A stretch of DNA of 64,000 nucleotides from Thermoprotei archaeon (GTDB lineage: Archaea > Thermoproteota > Thermoprotei > Gearchaeales > WAQG01): contig JAVZOV010000001.1 in assembly GCA_038881895.1 (NCBI GenBank), positions 537,287 to 601,286 of the forward strand. The letters are read 5' to 3'. The position numbers and the translations under genes are program-made. This document shows positions 34,804 to 44,131 of the stretch, piece by piece (positions within the stretch are counted from its first letter, which is position 1; every line of letters starts with the position of its first letter). Below the pieces are notes generated by a model, which made no database searches, was not told where the DNA came from, and saw nothing but the letters and a program-made list of their open reading frames with translations.

Positions 34804-36120
34804 ATGCGAATATTTAGCTTAAAAAAGGATGACATTGCACAGACATTAAAATTAGTTAGGTCATTAAATAATGTGAGCAATGATATAATAGAAACTGTTA
34901 GTAAGATAATTGAAGATGTAAAAATAAACGGCAATAAAGCACTTATTAAATATACTGAAAAATTTGATGGAATAAAACTTAATCCCGATGAAATAAAGGT
35001 TACTCCTGAGGAAATTAATAAGGCACATAATTATGTAAATGATAATGAACTATCAGCAGCAAAAACATTAATTGAGAACATTAAAAAAATCGAAAGCAAA
35101 ACTATAAAACGTTTAAACTGGAGTGTCGCGCTTGGTGATATAACGATTTATCAAACAACTAAGCCATTAGAGAGTATTGGATGTTATGTACCAGGAGGCA
35201 AAGCATCTTACCCAAGCACTCTAATAATGACAGCTACACCTGCGATTGTCGCTAATGTACCTAGGATTGTGGTTACTTCACCTCCTAGTAAGATTACGCC
35301 CTTCTTCCTTGCTGTTAGTAACATGATTGGCGTGTCAGAAATTTATAGAGTTGGTGGTGCTCAAGCTATCGCAGCATTAGCTTATGGAACAGAAACCATA
35401 AAACCAGTAAACAAAATCATAGGACCTGGAAACATGTATGTAACTATCGCTAAGTTGCTTGTTTCTAAGGATGTAATGATTGATATGCCGGCGGGTCCAA
35501 CAGAATTATTAATAGTAGCTGATGAGAATGCCGATGCTACTGAAATTGCCTTAGACCTTGTAGCACAGGCTGAGCATGGGACGGACTCGTTATGTGGTTT
35601 AGTTACAGTTTCGACAGAATTAGCTAAAAGAGTTATAAAAGAATTATCAAGAATAATAAACTCTGCGGAAAGAAAAGAGATTGTAAATAGGGCTATTGAG
35701 GAAAAAAGTTTCATAGCTATTGCTGATGATGTAACCACGTTACAGGAATTCGTTAATGAACTCGCTCCTGAGCATTTAGAAGTATTAGCAAAGGATGCCT
35801 ATAAAATAATTGAGGGAATCAATAACGCTGGAGTAATAGTTATTGGGACATCAAGTGTGATAACCGATTATTATACAGGTGTGAACCATGTCCTACCAAC
35901 AAGTGGTTACGCAAAATTACGTAGTGGTCTTACAATACTCGATTATATCAAAATTCTAAGGATCGTTTCGGTTCAAAATAATTTATCACCCAAAATTATA
36001 AACGTAGTTAGAACATTTGCACAAACCGAAGGATTATCAAATCACTTTAAGTCTATTGAATATAGAATATTAAAAGAGCGAGGAGCGTCTAATGTGTCTC
36101 AAAATTCGACGTTTTCTTGA
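34804..36120 (+). CDS. hisD: Histidinol dehydrogenase
   Basis: A 438-residue enzyme with the family hallmarks: YVPGGKASYPSTLIMTATPA, VGGAQAIAALAYGTETI, KIIGPGNMYVTIAK, MPAGPTELLIVAD and the catalytic/zinc region AQAEHGTDSLCGLVT. The late ITDYYTGVNHVLPTSG segment carries another catalytic histidine. It oxidises L-histidinol to L-histidine in two NAD-dependent steps. It lies two bases after hisG. Confidence 0.95.
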   Translation: MRIFSLKKDDIAQTLKLVRSLNNVSNDIIETVSKIIEDVKINGNKALIKYTEKFDGIKLNPDEIKVTPEEINKAHNYVNDNELSAAKTLIENIKKIESKTIKRLNWSVALGDITIYQTTKPLESIGCYVPGGKASYPSTLIMTATPAIVANVPRIVVTSPPSKITPFFLAVSNMIGVSEIYRVGGAQAIAALAYGTETIKPVNKIIGPGNMYVTIAKLLVSKDVMIDMPAGPTELLIVADENADATEIALDLVAQAEHGTDSLCGLVTVSTELAKRVIKELSRIINSAERKEIVNRAIEEKSFIAIADDVTTLQEFVNELAPEHLEVLAKDAYKIIEGINNAGVIVIGTSSVITDYYTGVNHVLPTSGYAKLRSGLTILDYIKILRIVSVQNNLSPKIINVVRTFAQTEGLSNHFKSIEYRILKERGASNVSQNSTFS

Positions 36121-36146
36121 AAGTAAGTGTTATTAAGGTGGTTACC

Positions 36147-37211
36147 ATGAATAATGTAATCATAACTGGTATATTAAAACAATTAGGCAAGATTGAGGGT
36201 TATGAAAAGCCTGAATACTATAAAGATTCAATGATCTGTTTAGATAGAAATGAAAACTTCTTTATTGATAAAGAATTCCTCACAAAATTAGCGATCGAAT
36301 CGTTGAATGAAATCGATTTACGTTTATACCCTGAAAAAGAATATACAGAGTTAGTAAATGCATTATCAAGGCTTTTTAATATAGATAAAGATTGGTTTAT
36401 GATAGGGGCCGGTAGTGATCAGCTAATTGATATTCTTACTGATGTTTTCGCACAGAATAATGTGGTAGTTTCAATAGCTCCTACATTTTCTTGGTATCGT
36501 TTAAGAACACTCTTTCATGGAGGAATGTACATCGACGTATCACTCAATGATGATTTCTCTTTAAACTTAAGTAACCTATTAGAGAAATCTAAAAATGCAT
36601 CTCTAATATTCATTTGTTCTCCAAATAATCCTACAAGTAATCAGTTCCCTATTGATGATATAAAAAGCATTATAGAGGAAGCGAAAGGTTTAGTTGTCAT
36701 TGATGAAGCATACGTAGATTTTGCTGAATACTCGGTGTACAATCTTGTTAAAAAGTATGAAAACCTTATTGTGCTAAGAACTTTTTCAAAAGCCTACGGT
36801 CTTGCTGGATTAAGACTAGGCTATATGATAGCACAACCTGAAATCATCAAACCACTACTCAAGACAGCACAATATCCATACCCGATCTCTAGTTTTTCTG
36901 CAAAAATTGCTACAAAACTTATACAGAATATAGATGTTATTAAGGCCGCAGTTAGCAGATTAAAGGATGAAAGGGAAAAACTATACAATGACTTGCTTAA
37001 ACTTAATATTAAAGTATATAGGTCTAACACTAATTTTCTACTCTTTCGCTCACCAATAGATCCAGAAATACTTGAAAAAGAGTTAATAAAAAATGGTATA
37101 AAAATAAAACGTATTGATGTATTAGGACGAAACAATTTCTTTAGAGTAACAGTTGGTTTGAACGAAATGAACGCTAAATTCCTTGAGGTGATAGCAAACG
37201 TTATGGAGTGA
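36147..37211 (+). CDS. hisC: Histidinol-phosphate aminotransferase
   Basis: About 354 residues from ATG 36147, chosen because AAGGTGG lies just upstream; a TTG overlapping the hisD stop would add ten residues. The PLP lysine is in RTFSKAYGLAGLRLGY, with CSPNNPTSNQ and DEAYVDFAEYS as expected for HisC. It converts imidazole-acetol phosphate to histidinol phosphate. The product is the substrate for the phosphatase expected from the next gene. Confidence 0.93.
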   Translation: MNNVIITGILKQLGKIEGYEKPEYYKDSMICLDRNENFFIDKEFLTKLAIESLNEIDLRLYPEKEYTELVNALSRLFNIDKDWFMIGAGSDQLIDILTDVFAQNNVVVSIAPTFSWYRLRTLFHGGMYIDVSLNDDFSLNLSNLLEKSKNASLIFICSPNNPTSNQFPIDDIKSIIEEAKGLVVIDEAYVDFAEYSVYNLVKKYENLIVLRTFSKAYGLAGLRLGYMIAQPEIIKPLLKTAQYPYPISSFSAKIATKLIQNIDVIKAAVSRLKDEREKLYNDLLKLNIKVYRSNTNFLLFRSPIDPEILEKELIKNGIKIKRIDVLGRNNFFRVTVGLNEMNAKFLEVIANVME

Positions 37212-38322
37212 GTATTATTCATTATTATTAAATAACGATACAGCTTACATAAATAAACATAGAGCCAGCGAACTAAAATCAATAGAAAATATAGTTTTTG
37301 ACTGTGATGGTGTACTTATTGATACAAGGAATTCATATGATTTATCAATAAAGGAAACATTGAAATATTTATTTAAATCAATTACTAATGAAGAGATAAT
37401 TAGTAACAAAGAAATTTATGAACTAAGACTTACTGGACTTTTCAATAATGATTGGGATTTAACATACGTAATAGCTCTCGGCATCTTTTCGCACCTACCT
37501 AAGAACATTGCTGAAATAGTGATTAAAGACTTAAAAAAGAAGAATGTACAATATTTAAATGGATCAGTGCACATTAACAGCTTTCGAGCCAATTTTTCAC
37601 AGTTTATCAATTTCATTCATGAGAATTCGTTCAACAAAACAAAGGAATACGTAACAAAACTATGTGAATATAATAATACTTTAAGTGAATTAAACGAATT
37701 TATCGAACTACTAGGAGATCCTATAGATCCTGTTAATAGTATGATTGCAAAACTCTTTGATAGTATATATTACGGTGAGAACCTTTACAGACGAATTTAT
37801 AATTCATCACCGCTACTTAACAAAGACGGATTAATCAAAAACGAAAAACTCCTTATAGACGAGAATGATCTAAAAATGTTACAATCACTAATTAAAAATA
37901 GGAAGTTTCTTTTATTAACTGGACGTTCACGAGTAGGAACTGAATATATTCTAACTCCTTTATCAAAACACTTTGACTTTGATTCCTCTATATTTATAGA
38001 GGATTTAATAAGAACTAACAAAGATCTTGCTGTCGTCATGAAAAAACCTTCACCTGAACCCCTCATAAAAATGAGCAAAGAATTAATCACATTATATATT
38101 GGCGATTCTACAGAGGACATATTAATTGCTAAATATGCAAGGCAGAAAGGATCAAAAATATTTTTTGCGAGCGTTATAGGTCTTAAAGAAAATATTAAGG
38201 TATATGAAGAACTTTTTGTAAAATTAGGTTCTGATTTGATTGTTAAATCGGTCAAAACTTTAGCTCGAACTCTTCTTTTAATCAAAAACATGGGTGATTT
38301 TTATGAGAATAGGATTGAGTGA
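37208..38322 (+). CDS. HAD-superfamily phosphatase in the his operon, candidate histidinol-phosphatase, start unresolved
   Basis: The reading frame holds all HAD motifs: IVFDCDGVLIDT (motif I, about 37291-37326), LLLTGRSRVG (motif II), a lysine in MKKPSPEP, and LYIGDSTEDILIAK (motif IV). Motif I lies upstream of the first usable start in frame (TTG 37360), and between it and the preceding in-frame stop there is no ATG, GTG or TTG. A GTG at 37208 is in another frame and stops at 37229-37231 in a TAT-TAT-TAA repeat, so a frameshift (real or sequencing) or an unusual start is likely. With hisC before and hisB after, dephosphorylation of histidinol phosphate is the obvious role, and no other histidinol-phosphatase is present in the operon. 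A large cap insert (about 35-200) is unlike the bacterial HisB phosphatase domain. Confidence 0.65.
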
Positions 38323-38878
38323 ACGGACAACTAATGAAACACAAGTTAAGGTAAAAGTAAACATAGACGGTATAGGCAAATGTAACGTAAACACCGGTGT
38401 GAAGTTTCTTAATCATATGATAAAAAGCTTAGCAACGCACGGAATTATTGATATTGAAATTAATGCTCAAGGAGACCTAGTCCATCATATAGTTGAAGAT
38501 GTGGCATTAACATTAGGAGATGCTTTGAAAAAGGCACTAAATGATAGAGCTGGCATTAAAAGATTTGGATTCGCGATAATACCGATGGATGACGCTTTAG
38601 CACTTGTTAGTGTAGACCTCGTACAACGCCCTTATTCAGATATTAATGTTAAACTTACAAATAGAAGAATTGAGGATATAGCGTCTGAGGATATTGTTCA
38701 CTTTCTTAGATCACTTGCAGATTCATTACAAGCAACAATACATATTTCAGTAATGAAGGGTACAAACGATCATCATAAGGTTGAGGCGGTATTTAAAGCA
38801 TTAGGAATAGCATTAAAAGACGCATGGACAATAGATCCAAGAAGACAAGGAGCGCCTAGCTCTAAGGGAGTGATGTAG
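38303..38878 (+). CDS. hisB: Imidazoleglycerol-phosphate dehydratase
   Basis: About 191 residues from ATG 38303, seven bases after GGTGAT. The two manganese-binding repeats are intact: HHIVEDVALTLGDAL and DHHKVEAVFKALGIAL. It is the monofunctional form with no phosphatase domain. It removes water from imidazoleglycerol phosphate. The start overlaps the end of the HAD gene, so translation is coupled. Confidence 0.94.
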   Translation: MRIGLSERTTNETQVKVKVNIDGIGKCNVNTGVKFLNHMIKSLATHGIIDIEINAQGDLVHHIVEDVALTLGDALKKALNDRAGIKRFGFAIIPMDDALALVSVDLVQRPYSDINVKLTNRRIEDIASEDIVHFLRSLADSLQATIHISVMKGTNDHHKVEAVFKALGIALKDAWTIDPRRQGAPSSKGVM

Positions 38879-39481
38879 ATGAAATTTGCCATAATAGATT
38901 ATGGAGCAAGTAATATGTTCAGCTTGATAGCAGCGCTTAAAAGAATTGATATAAACACAGATATAATAACTAGGGAACAAGATTTAGACGAATACTCAGC
39001 GATAATATTACCTGGAGTTGGCAATTTCTCAGCAGCAAGCAACATAATTTTAAAATTTAGAAATAATATAATGAAATCAATCATGAATGGAACACCATTG
39101 CTTGGTATATGCTTAGGATTACAATTATTTTTTGAGACGAGCGAAGAAGGTGAAGGGAAAGGGTTATCACTCTTTAAAGGAAAAGTTATAAAATTCCCTA
39201 GTAATGTAAAAATCCCTCACATGGGGTGGAATCTAGTAATACCTCAAAACAAAAGTGAATTACTCAGTAATATTGATGGAAAAATTTGGGCATATTTTGC
39301 TCACTCATATTTCCCACAACCAAAGGACGAATCAATAATAAAGGGTGTAACAATTTATGGTGTCAAATTTTCATCAGTCATAGAAAGTAACAACGTGCTT
39401 GGCACACAATTTCATCCTGAAAAATCTGGCAATACAGGACAAGAAATACTAAAAAACTTTGTAAAAATCGTTAAAAGGTGA
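38879..39481 (+). CDS. hisH: Imidazole glycerol phosphate synthase glutaminase subunit
   Basis: A 200-residue class I glutamine amidotransferase. The triad is visible: nucleophile in GICLGLQLFFE (Cys), and His-Pro-Glu in TQFHPEKSG. LPGVGNFSAAS is the oxyanion-side strand. It supplies ammonia to HisF. It starts directly after the hisB stop, with GGGAGTGATGTAG as Shine-Dalgarno region. Confidence 0.94.
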   Translation: MKFAIIDYGASNMFSLIAALKRIDINTDIITREQDLDEYSAIILPGVGNFSAASNIILKFRNNIMKSIMNGTPLLGICLGLQLFFETSEEGEGKGLSLFKGKVIKFPSNVKIPHMGWNLVIPQNKSELLSNIDGKIWAYFAHSYFPQPKDESIIKGVTIYGVKFSSVIESNNVLGTQFHPEKSGNTGQEILKNFVKIVKR

Positions 39482-39486
39482 GCCGT

Positions 39487-40197
39487 TTGGAATTGTGGGC
39501 ATCAATAGATTTGATGAAAGGTAAAGTAGTAAGATTAGTGCGTGGAGATCCATCTAACATTATTGTATATAGCAATGAACCAGTAAAGATTGCACTACAA
39601 TGGCAAAGTATGAACATCTATGGATTACATATAGTAGACCTGGATGCTGCATTAGGACTAGGAAATAATTCAGATACAATAATCCAGATCGCTACAAACG
39701 TTAACATTCCTATCCAAGTCGGAGGCGGTTTACGTAATATACGGGATGTCAATGACATGTTAAAGATTGCTGACAGAGTTGTAATTGGAACAGGTATTTT
39801 TTCAGGTCAAATAAACGGTTCTGAATTATTACAATATGGAACCGAACGCGTAGTAATTGCATTAGATCATAAAAATGGAAAAATAGTTGTTAATGGTTGG
39901 AGAAAAGAACTACAGCTAGAGCTTACTACTGTGCTTAAAGATTTATGGCATCAGGGATTTAGACTCTTCCTTTCAACTAATACAACAAAGGATGGGACAC
40001 TAAGTGGACTTGATAGTGGGATTATTAAAGAACTTGAAAAGATATACTTAAAGGGAGTCTATATTGCTGGAGGTATATCGTCAATAAATGATCTAATAGA
40101 ACTGAGAAATTTGGGAGTTAGGGGTGTAATACTTGGTCGTGCACTTTATGATGGATTAATGAAGATCGATGATATACTTAAGGTGATCTCACGATGA
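39487..40197 (+). CDS. hisA: Phosphoribosylformimino-AICAR-phosphate isomerase
   Basis: About 236 residues, a (beta/alpha)8 barrel. The first half has SIDLMKGKVVRLVRGD with the acid/base aspartate and QVGGGLRN; the second half has TTKDGTLSG with the second catalytic aspartate, and AGGISS and GVILGRALYDG phosphate-binding loops. I prefer TTG 39487 (AAGGTGA five bases upstream) over the overlapping GTG at 39478. It performs the Amadori rearrangement of ProFAR to PRFAR. Confidence 0.93.
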   Translation: MELWASIDLMKGKVVRLVRGDPSNIIVYSNEPVKIALQWQSMNIYGLHIVDLDAALGLGNNSDTIIQIATNVNIPIQVGGGLRNIRDVNDMLKIADRVVIGTGIFSGQINGSELLQYGTERVVIALDHKNGKIVVNGWRKELQLELTTVLKDLWHQGFRLFLSTNTTKDGTLSGLDSGIIKELEKIYLKGVYIAGGISSINDLIELRNLGVRGVILGRALYDGLMKIDDILKVISR

Positions 40198-40967
40198 GCG
40201 TTGTGAAGAGAATAATACCATGCCTTGATGTGGATAATGGAAGAGTAGTGAAAGGTCGTAGATTTGGAGATTTGAGGGATGTAGGAGACCCCGTAAAGAT
40301 GGCGTTAAAATATAGAAATGACGGGGCTGATGAACTAGTATTTCTCGACATAACAGCAACAGTAGAGAACAGGAAAACTCTTGTAGAACTTGTTAAAAAA
40401 ATTGCAGAAACATTAGACATACCATTTACAGTAGGAGGAGGTATAAAGAATATGGATGATGCCCATGTAATACTTAGAAATGGGGCTGATAAAATATCTA
40501 TCAACACTATTGCAGTAGAGAATCCAAACATAATAACAGAGCTAGCAGACAAATATGGAAGCCAATGTGTAGTTGTTGCTATAGATGCAAAACATTCTAA
40601 TAAGATGCCTTCAGGCTTTGAAGTATATACTCATAGTGGAAAGAGAGCACGAGGGATAGATGCAATAAAATGGGCTATAAAAGTGGAAGAATTAGGTGCT
40701 GGTGAAATACTACTCACCTCCATAGATAGGGACGGCACAAAACTAGGATACGACTTAGAATTAATATCATCGATAACTTCAAACGTTAACATACCGGTCA
40801 TTGCAAGTGGTGGTGTTGGTTCATTAGAGCACATATATCAAGCTTTAACCAAAGCTAATGCCGACGCGGCTTTAGCAGCATCAATATTTCATTACAACGA
40901 ATACACGATAAGAGAAGTGAAAGAGTTCTTAATAAAAAAAGGTGTTAAAATAAGATACCCATGGTGA
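40194..40967 (+). CDS. hisF: Imidazole glycerol phosphate synthase cyclase subunit
   Basis: A 257-residue barrel closely matching His[18 protein letters not shown] with the catalytic aspartate, [36 protein letters not shown] with the second aspartate, and ASGGVGS. It closes the imidazole ring using ammonia from HisH and releases AICAR. ATGA overlap with hisA and GGTGAT upstream. Confidence 0.96.
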   Translation: MSVVKRIIPCLDVDNGRVVKGRRFGDLRDVGDPVKMALKYRNDGADELVFLDITATVENRKTLVELVKKIAETLDIPFTVGGGIKNMDDAHVILRNGADKISINTIAVENPNIITELADKYGSQCVVVAIDAKHSNKMPSGFEVYTHSGKRARGIDAIKWAIKVEELGAGEILLTSIDRDGTKLGYDLELISSITSNVNIPVIASGGVGSLEHIYQALTKANADAALAASIFHYNEYTIREVKEFLIKKGVKIRYPW

Positions 40968-40972
40968 TGTAA

Positions 40973-41938
40973 ATGTCTATAAAAGAAAAAATTACTATCG
41001 ACGATCTAGATTTTGAAAAGGGCGGAGGATTATTACCAGTAGTGGTTCAAGATTTTGTTACTCACAAAATACTCATGGTCGCTTATGTTAATAAAGAGTC
41101 ATTACGTAAAACTCTAGAAACCGGTTTTGCACATTATTGGAGTCGCTCTAGAGGCATATTATGGCTTAAAGGTGAGACATCAGGGCACTATCAAAAAGTC
41201 GTAAAAATAGAGATTGATTGTGACGAAGATGCACTGATTTATCTAGTGGAACCTCTGGGTCCAGCATGTCATACGGGCAATTTTTCATGCTTTTTCAGAG
41301 AATTAAACGGGACAGAAAAGATTAAGAGAAAATATGATGAAGAAATGATAGCTAAAATAATCTCATATTTTGAAAAAGCAGAAATTATTAAGAGGAAATG
41401 GGTCAAGGACAATTCTAAAAAAATATATGAATTTATTGTAAATCCTATCACAGAAAACATACCGCCACCGGATCCAAACGTTATTGCATGGATAGCAGAT
41501 AAAATAAACAGTATAACATCTAATGATATAGATAAAGTCGTGGTGCCTGAAGCATTAGGGTTACCAGTCGCTTCACTAATAGCTCAGATGAAAGGAAAAC
41601 CATTAGCAATAATAAGAAAACGTTTCTTTTCATCAAAAAATCTTCTCGATAAAGTTAAATATTCCTCAGGCTATGAAAGAGGAACATACTACATTTACGG
41701 TGTAAACGAAGGTGATAAAGTATTAATCATTGACGATACTGTTTCCACAGGTGGAACACTCTTAGCAATAATAGAAACCTTATTAAAACATAATGTAAAG
41801 ATCATGGACATTGCATGCATAATGGAAAAAGTAATGTACAACGGAAAAGAAATAATAGAAAAACGCTTCAAAATACCAATAAAAACACTAATAAAAATCC
41901 GTAAAGAAAACAACACAATCACAGTAGAAATCAAATAA
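40973..41938 (+). CDS. hisI: Fusion: phosphoribosyl-AMP cyclohydrolase (HisI) and APRT-like phosphoribosyltransferase
   Basis: A 321-residue protein. Residues 1-112 are His[30 protein letters not shown], and the metal-binding DCDEDALIY and [11 protein letters not shown]. Instead of the common HisE domain, residues about 150-321 form a type I phosphoribosyltransferase: [29 protein letters not shown], and the PRPP loop [13 protein letters not shown], most like archaeal adenine/hypoxanthine PRTases. The open frame is continuous with no sign of frameshift. The N-terminal half opens the adenine ring of PR-AMP; the C-terminal half probably makes a purine nucleotide from base and PRPP. No hisE is present in the operon. 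Confidence 0.88.
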   Translation: MSIKEKITIDDLDFEKGGGLLPVVVQDFVTHKILMVAYVNKESLRKTLETGFAHYWSRSRGILWLKGETSGHYQKVVKIEIDCDEDALIYLVEPLGPACHTGNFSCFFRELNGTEKIKRKYDEEMIAKIISYFEKAEIIKRKWVKDNSKKIYEFIVNPITENIPPPDPNVIAWIADKINSITSNDIDKVVVPEALGLPVASLIAQMKGKPLAIIRKRFFSSKNLLDKVKYSSGYERGTYYIYGVNEGDKVLIIDDTVSTGGTLLAIIETLLKHNVKIMDIACIMEKVMYNGKEIIEKRFKIPIKTLIKIRKENNTITVEIK

Positions 41939-42286
41939 TCACCTATTCAAAAATGCAACTATTATAAGAACTACAAGACCTGCAAACAATGGGACATGAG
42001 ACATCGCTAAAGGATGCACTCTTCCTAAAGAATCTACTATAGACTCAGACACTCTTCCCGCATTAAATGATGCTACAATTATAGTCATCAAAGCAACAAC
42101 ACTCCTTTTTTCATCTTTTATTAACACTAAAAATAAGACAAAGTAAATTATCATATAGAGAAGATTCTCAATTAGAATAAAGTCTGATGGAACGGTACCT
42201 GTAATAATAAAAAATAAATCTGTCATCATGTAAACTAAAAATGCTAGTATCAACAAAACTTTAAATATCGTAATCGAGTATGGCAT
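41939..42286 (-). CDS. Small four-helix membrane protein, unknown function
   Basis: A 115-residue protein with four hydrophobic segments (about 7-28, 38-57, 62-80 and 93-113). Between helices three and four is a polar stretch FNAGRVSESIVDSLGRVHPLAMSH with conserved-looking Arg, Glu, His residues. No family recognised. It converges on the his operon, starting one base after its stop on the other strand. Confidence 0.55.
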   Translation of the reverse strand: MPYSITIFKVLLILAFLVYMMTDLFFIITGTVPSDFILIENLLYMIIYFVLFLVLIKDEKRSVVALMTIIVASFNAGRVSESIVDSLGRVHPLAMSHVPLFAGLVVLIIVAFLNR

Positions 42287-42569
42287 GATACATAGATTTT
42301 AATTGAACTTAAAAATTTATCGGTTAAAACGCACGATCACTCATATTATCTAATTCTCATCTCAAACACAGAAATCTCACAGCAACGATGTCTTTTTAAC
42401 AAAACTGATCAGAGACTGAAGTTTCTACAGTTGTTTATGTACATAATTCTTCGTAAGGTTAATTGGGGACTTCGATGAGACTATAAAGCTATGTAAATCT
42501 TTCACGAGAGAAATTATTTTAATATTTTTATTGTTACAAAATCTTTATAACCTCTTAATTTAATAAGTA

Positions 42570-43256
42570 ATGCTAAACATTGAGGTGCCCATAGTGAGTA
42601 TAAGAAAGCTCATACCTTTGACGTTGGCTATAACACTTAGCGGAGCCTTAAGTCCTGGACCTCTTTCAGCCTCAGCAATAATCATTGGAGCTTCTATGGG
42701 ATTATTTGGAGGTCTCTTAATAGCTTTAGGTCATATGATAGTAGAGCTACCTTATGTAGTTGTGCTTTATAAGCTTATTAACCAATTCAAAAGGTTCCTA
42801 TCGAAAACTAAGCTAATGCTTAACATAATAGTTATATTATTCTTGTTATATTTCTCCTATCTTTTAATTAGAGATTCTATAAAAATTCTTAAAAACAACA
42901 CATCATCTCTGACTGCATCATTAATAATAACAGATCCATTAGGTGCTGTAAGTATAGGAATAATACTTACAGGATTGAACGCATACTTTTTAACATGGTG
43001 GCTCACAGTAGGTTATCCCTTAATAGAAGAATCCTCAAAACATGGAATAAAGGGATTAAGCACAATGTATATAAGTCATGTATGGATGGACTATGCTTGG
43101 CTGACAATATTAGCTAGCGGTGGAAACACAGTTAAATTATTGGGATCAACACCATATGCAATATTACTCTTAGTAATAGCATTAATACTTATAATATTCA
43201 CAATAAAAATGACATCAGACACTATTAAAATAATTAAAACTCATAAAACCAATTAA
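42570..43256 (+). CDS. LysE/RhtB-type exporter
   Basis: A 228-residue membrane protein with six helices. SGALSPGPLSASAIIIGASMG and LGHMIVELPYVV are the family's N-terminal signatures, and NAYFLTWWLTVGYPL marks the second half. It likely exports an amino acid or small organic compound. A TATA box CTTTATAA about 25 bp upstream supports a leaderless ATG at 42570; a GTG at 42594 preceded by GAGGTG is the alternative start. Single gene. Confidence 0.82.
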   Translation: MLNIEVPIVSIRKLIPLTLAITLSGALSPGPLSASAIIIGASMGLFGGLLIALGHMIVELPYVVVLYKLINQFKRFLSKTKLMLNIIVILFLLYFSYLLIRDSIKILKNNTSSLTASLIITDPLGAVSIGIILTGLNAYFLTWWLTVGYPLIEESSKHGIKGLSTMYISHVWMDYAWLTILASGGNTVKLLGSTPYAILLLVIALILIIFTIKMTSDTIKIIKTHKTN

Positions 43257-43396
43257 CCGAATTTTCTAACTCATCTCAAGAAGAAGCGTTAAGCGGAGAT
43301 ACAGACAACAAAATACCGAGCACTCCTACTTAACTTGGGACCCTTTTAGACACATTTATTGAAATCATTAGGAAGTTATAACAACTACATATATAT
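43257..43396. other. Intergenic region, nothing recognised
   Basis: First part of a 510-bp gene-free stretch. I see no open frame or RNA gene here; the middle of the gap is the repeat element described next, and 43604-43768 carries the promoter TTTTTATATTTTG for the following operon. Confidence 0.4.
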
Positions 43397-43603
43397 TCAA
43401 AGAAAGTCTAAAAGCTTTAGTTCTGAGATGGATTGTCAATAGGCTTGGGTATATGTTTATGATGTTTTTGAGTGAATTGCTCTCAAGTAAGCTATGAGTG
43501 TGTAAGTGTTACGTTAAAGTGTCTCAGAGCTTTATGAGACCCTGAGAACTTGAAGAATAATGAATCACTCGACTTCAGTTGAAGAGAGTGTTAATGACAG
43601 ATT
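43397..43603 (+). mobile_element. Miniature TnpB-derived element, about 205 bp
   Basis: Left end: TTCAAAGAAAGTC then AGCTTTAGTTCTGAGATGG and ATTGTCAATAGG. Right end: GAGACCCTGAGAACTTGAAG continuing AATAATGAATCAC, then a small hairpin (CTCGACTTCAGTTGAAGAG) and GTGTTAATG. Twenty bases of the right end are identical to the copy at 24161-24215, and the left end matches 15204-15240 at most positions. No coding remnant remains. Confidence 0.6.
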
Positions 43604-43768
43604 AGCATTATTATGTAAAGAGGATAGTATATAATAGAAAATAAGAATAGGTTTTTTAGTATTTCAGTTATTGTTGTTATAAGAGAGATTAAATTTTAAG
43701 TTTAATAGTTATTATAGATGATTTCATTTAACAGAAACCTTTTTATATTTTGAACATGAAAATATCCC

Positions 43769-44119
43769 GTGAATGCTGTGGAGAAAACTGGAATCATGGG
43801 TTTCGTATTCATTGGTGCAGGAATAGTTTTACTTCTAATTGTGTTTGTTTTTGCTTACCAAAGTTACCTAAGTTATACAATTCCAATAGGAACGGATATG
43901 ATAGGCGCAATAAACATATTACTTGAGGCAGGTGTAAAAGCGTTATTTCTTGGAATAATGGCGTGGGTTGGATCAATTTTATTGCTTAGAGGGCTTGAGT
44001 CATTCAAAATTGAGAAAGGTATTGGAATGGTGACGTTGAAGGTCGAGAAAGGAACTGAGGTGATAACGATACCTAAGGAGGCTCTTAAGGAAGAAACAAA
44101 AGGAAAACAGGAAAAATAG
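43769..44119 (+). CDS. Membrane protein with two helices, unknown function
   Basis: A 116-residue protein: helix 1 at about 9-32, a loop with IPIGTDMIGAIN, helix 2 at about 50-70 and a basic cytoplasmic tail rich in Lys and Glu. GTG start about 28 bp after TTTTTATATTT, so probably leaderless. First gene of a three-gene set of membrane proteins (43769-45340) separated by only a few bases. No family recognised. Confidence 0.6.
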   Translation: MNAVEKTGIMGFVFIGAGIVLLLIVFVFAYQSYLSYTIPIGTDMIGAINILLEAGVKALFLGIMAWVGSILLLRGLESFKIEKGIGMVTLKVEKGTEVITIPKEALKEETKGKQEK

Positions 44120-44131
44120 GTGAAACACATA

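Noticed and set aside
36821..37282. Minus-strand 153-codon frame over the end of hisC
   Set aside because: Hydrophobic and serine-rich antisense reading of hisC; no independent support.
41100..41938. HisI-HisE fusion
   Set aside because: The C-terminal half has a PRPP-binding DDTVSTGGT loop and PRTase strands, not the helical MazG-like HisE motif.
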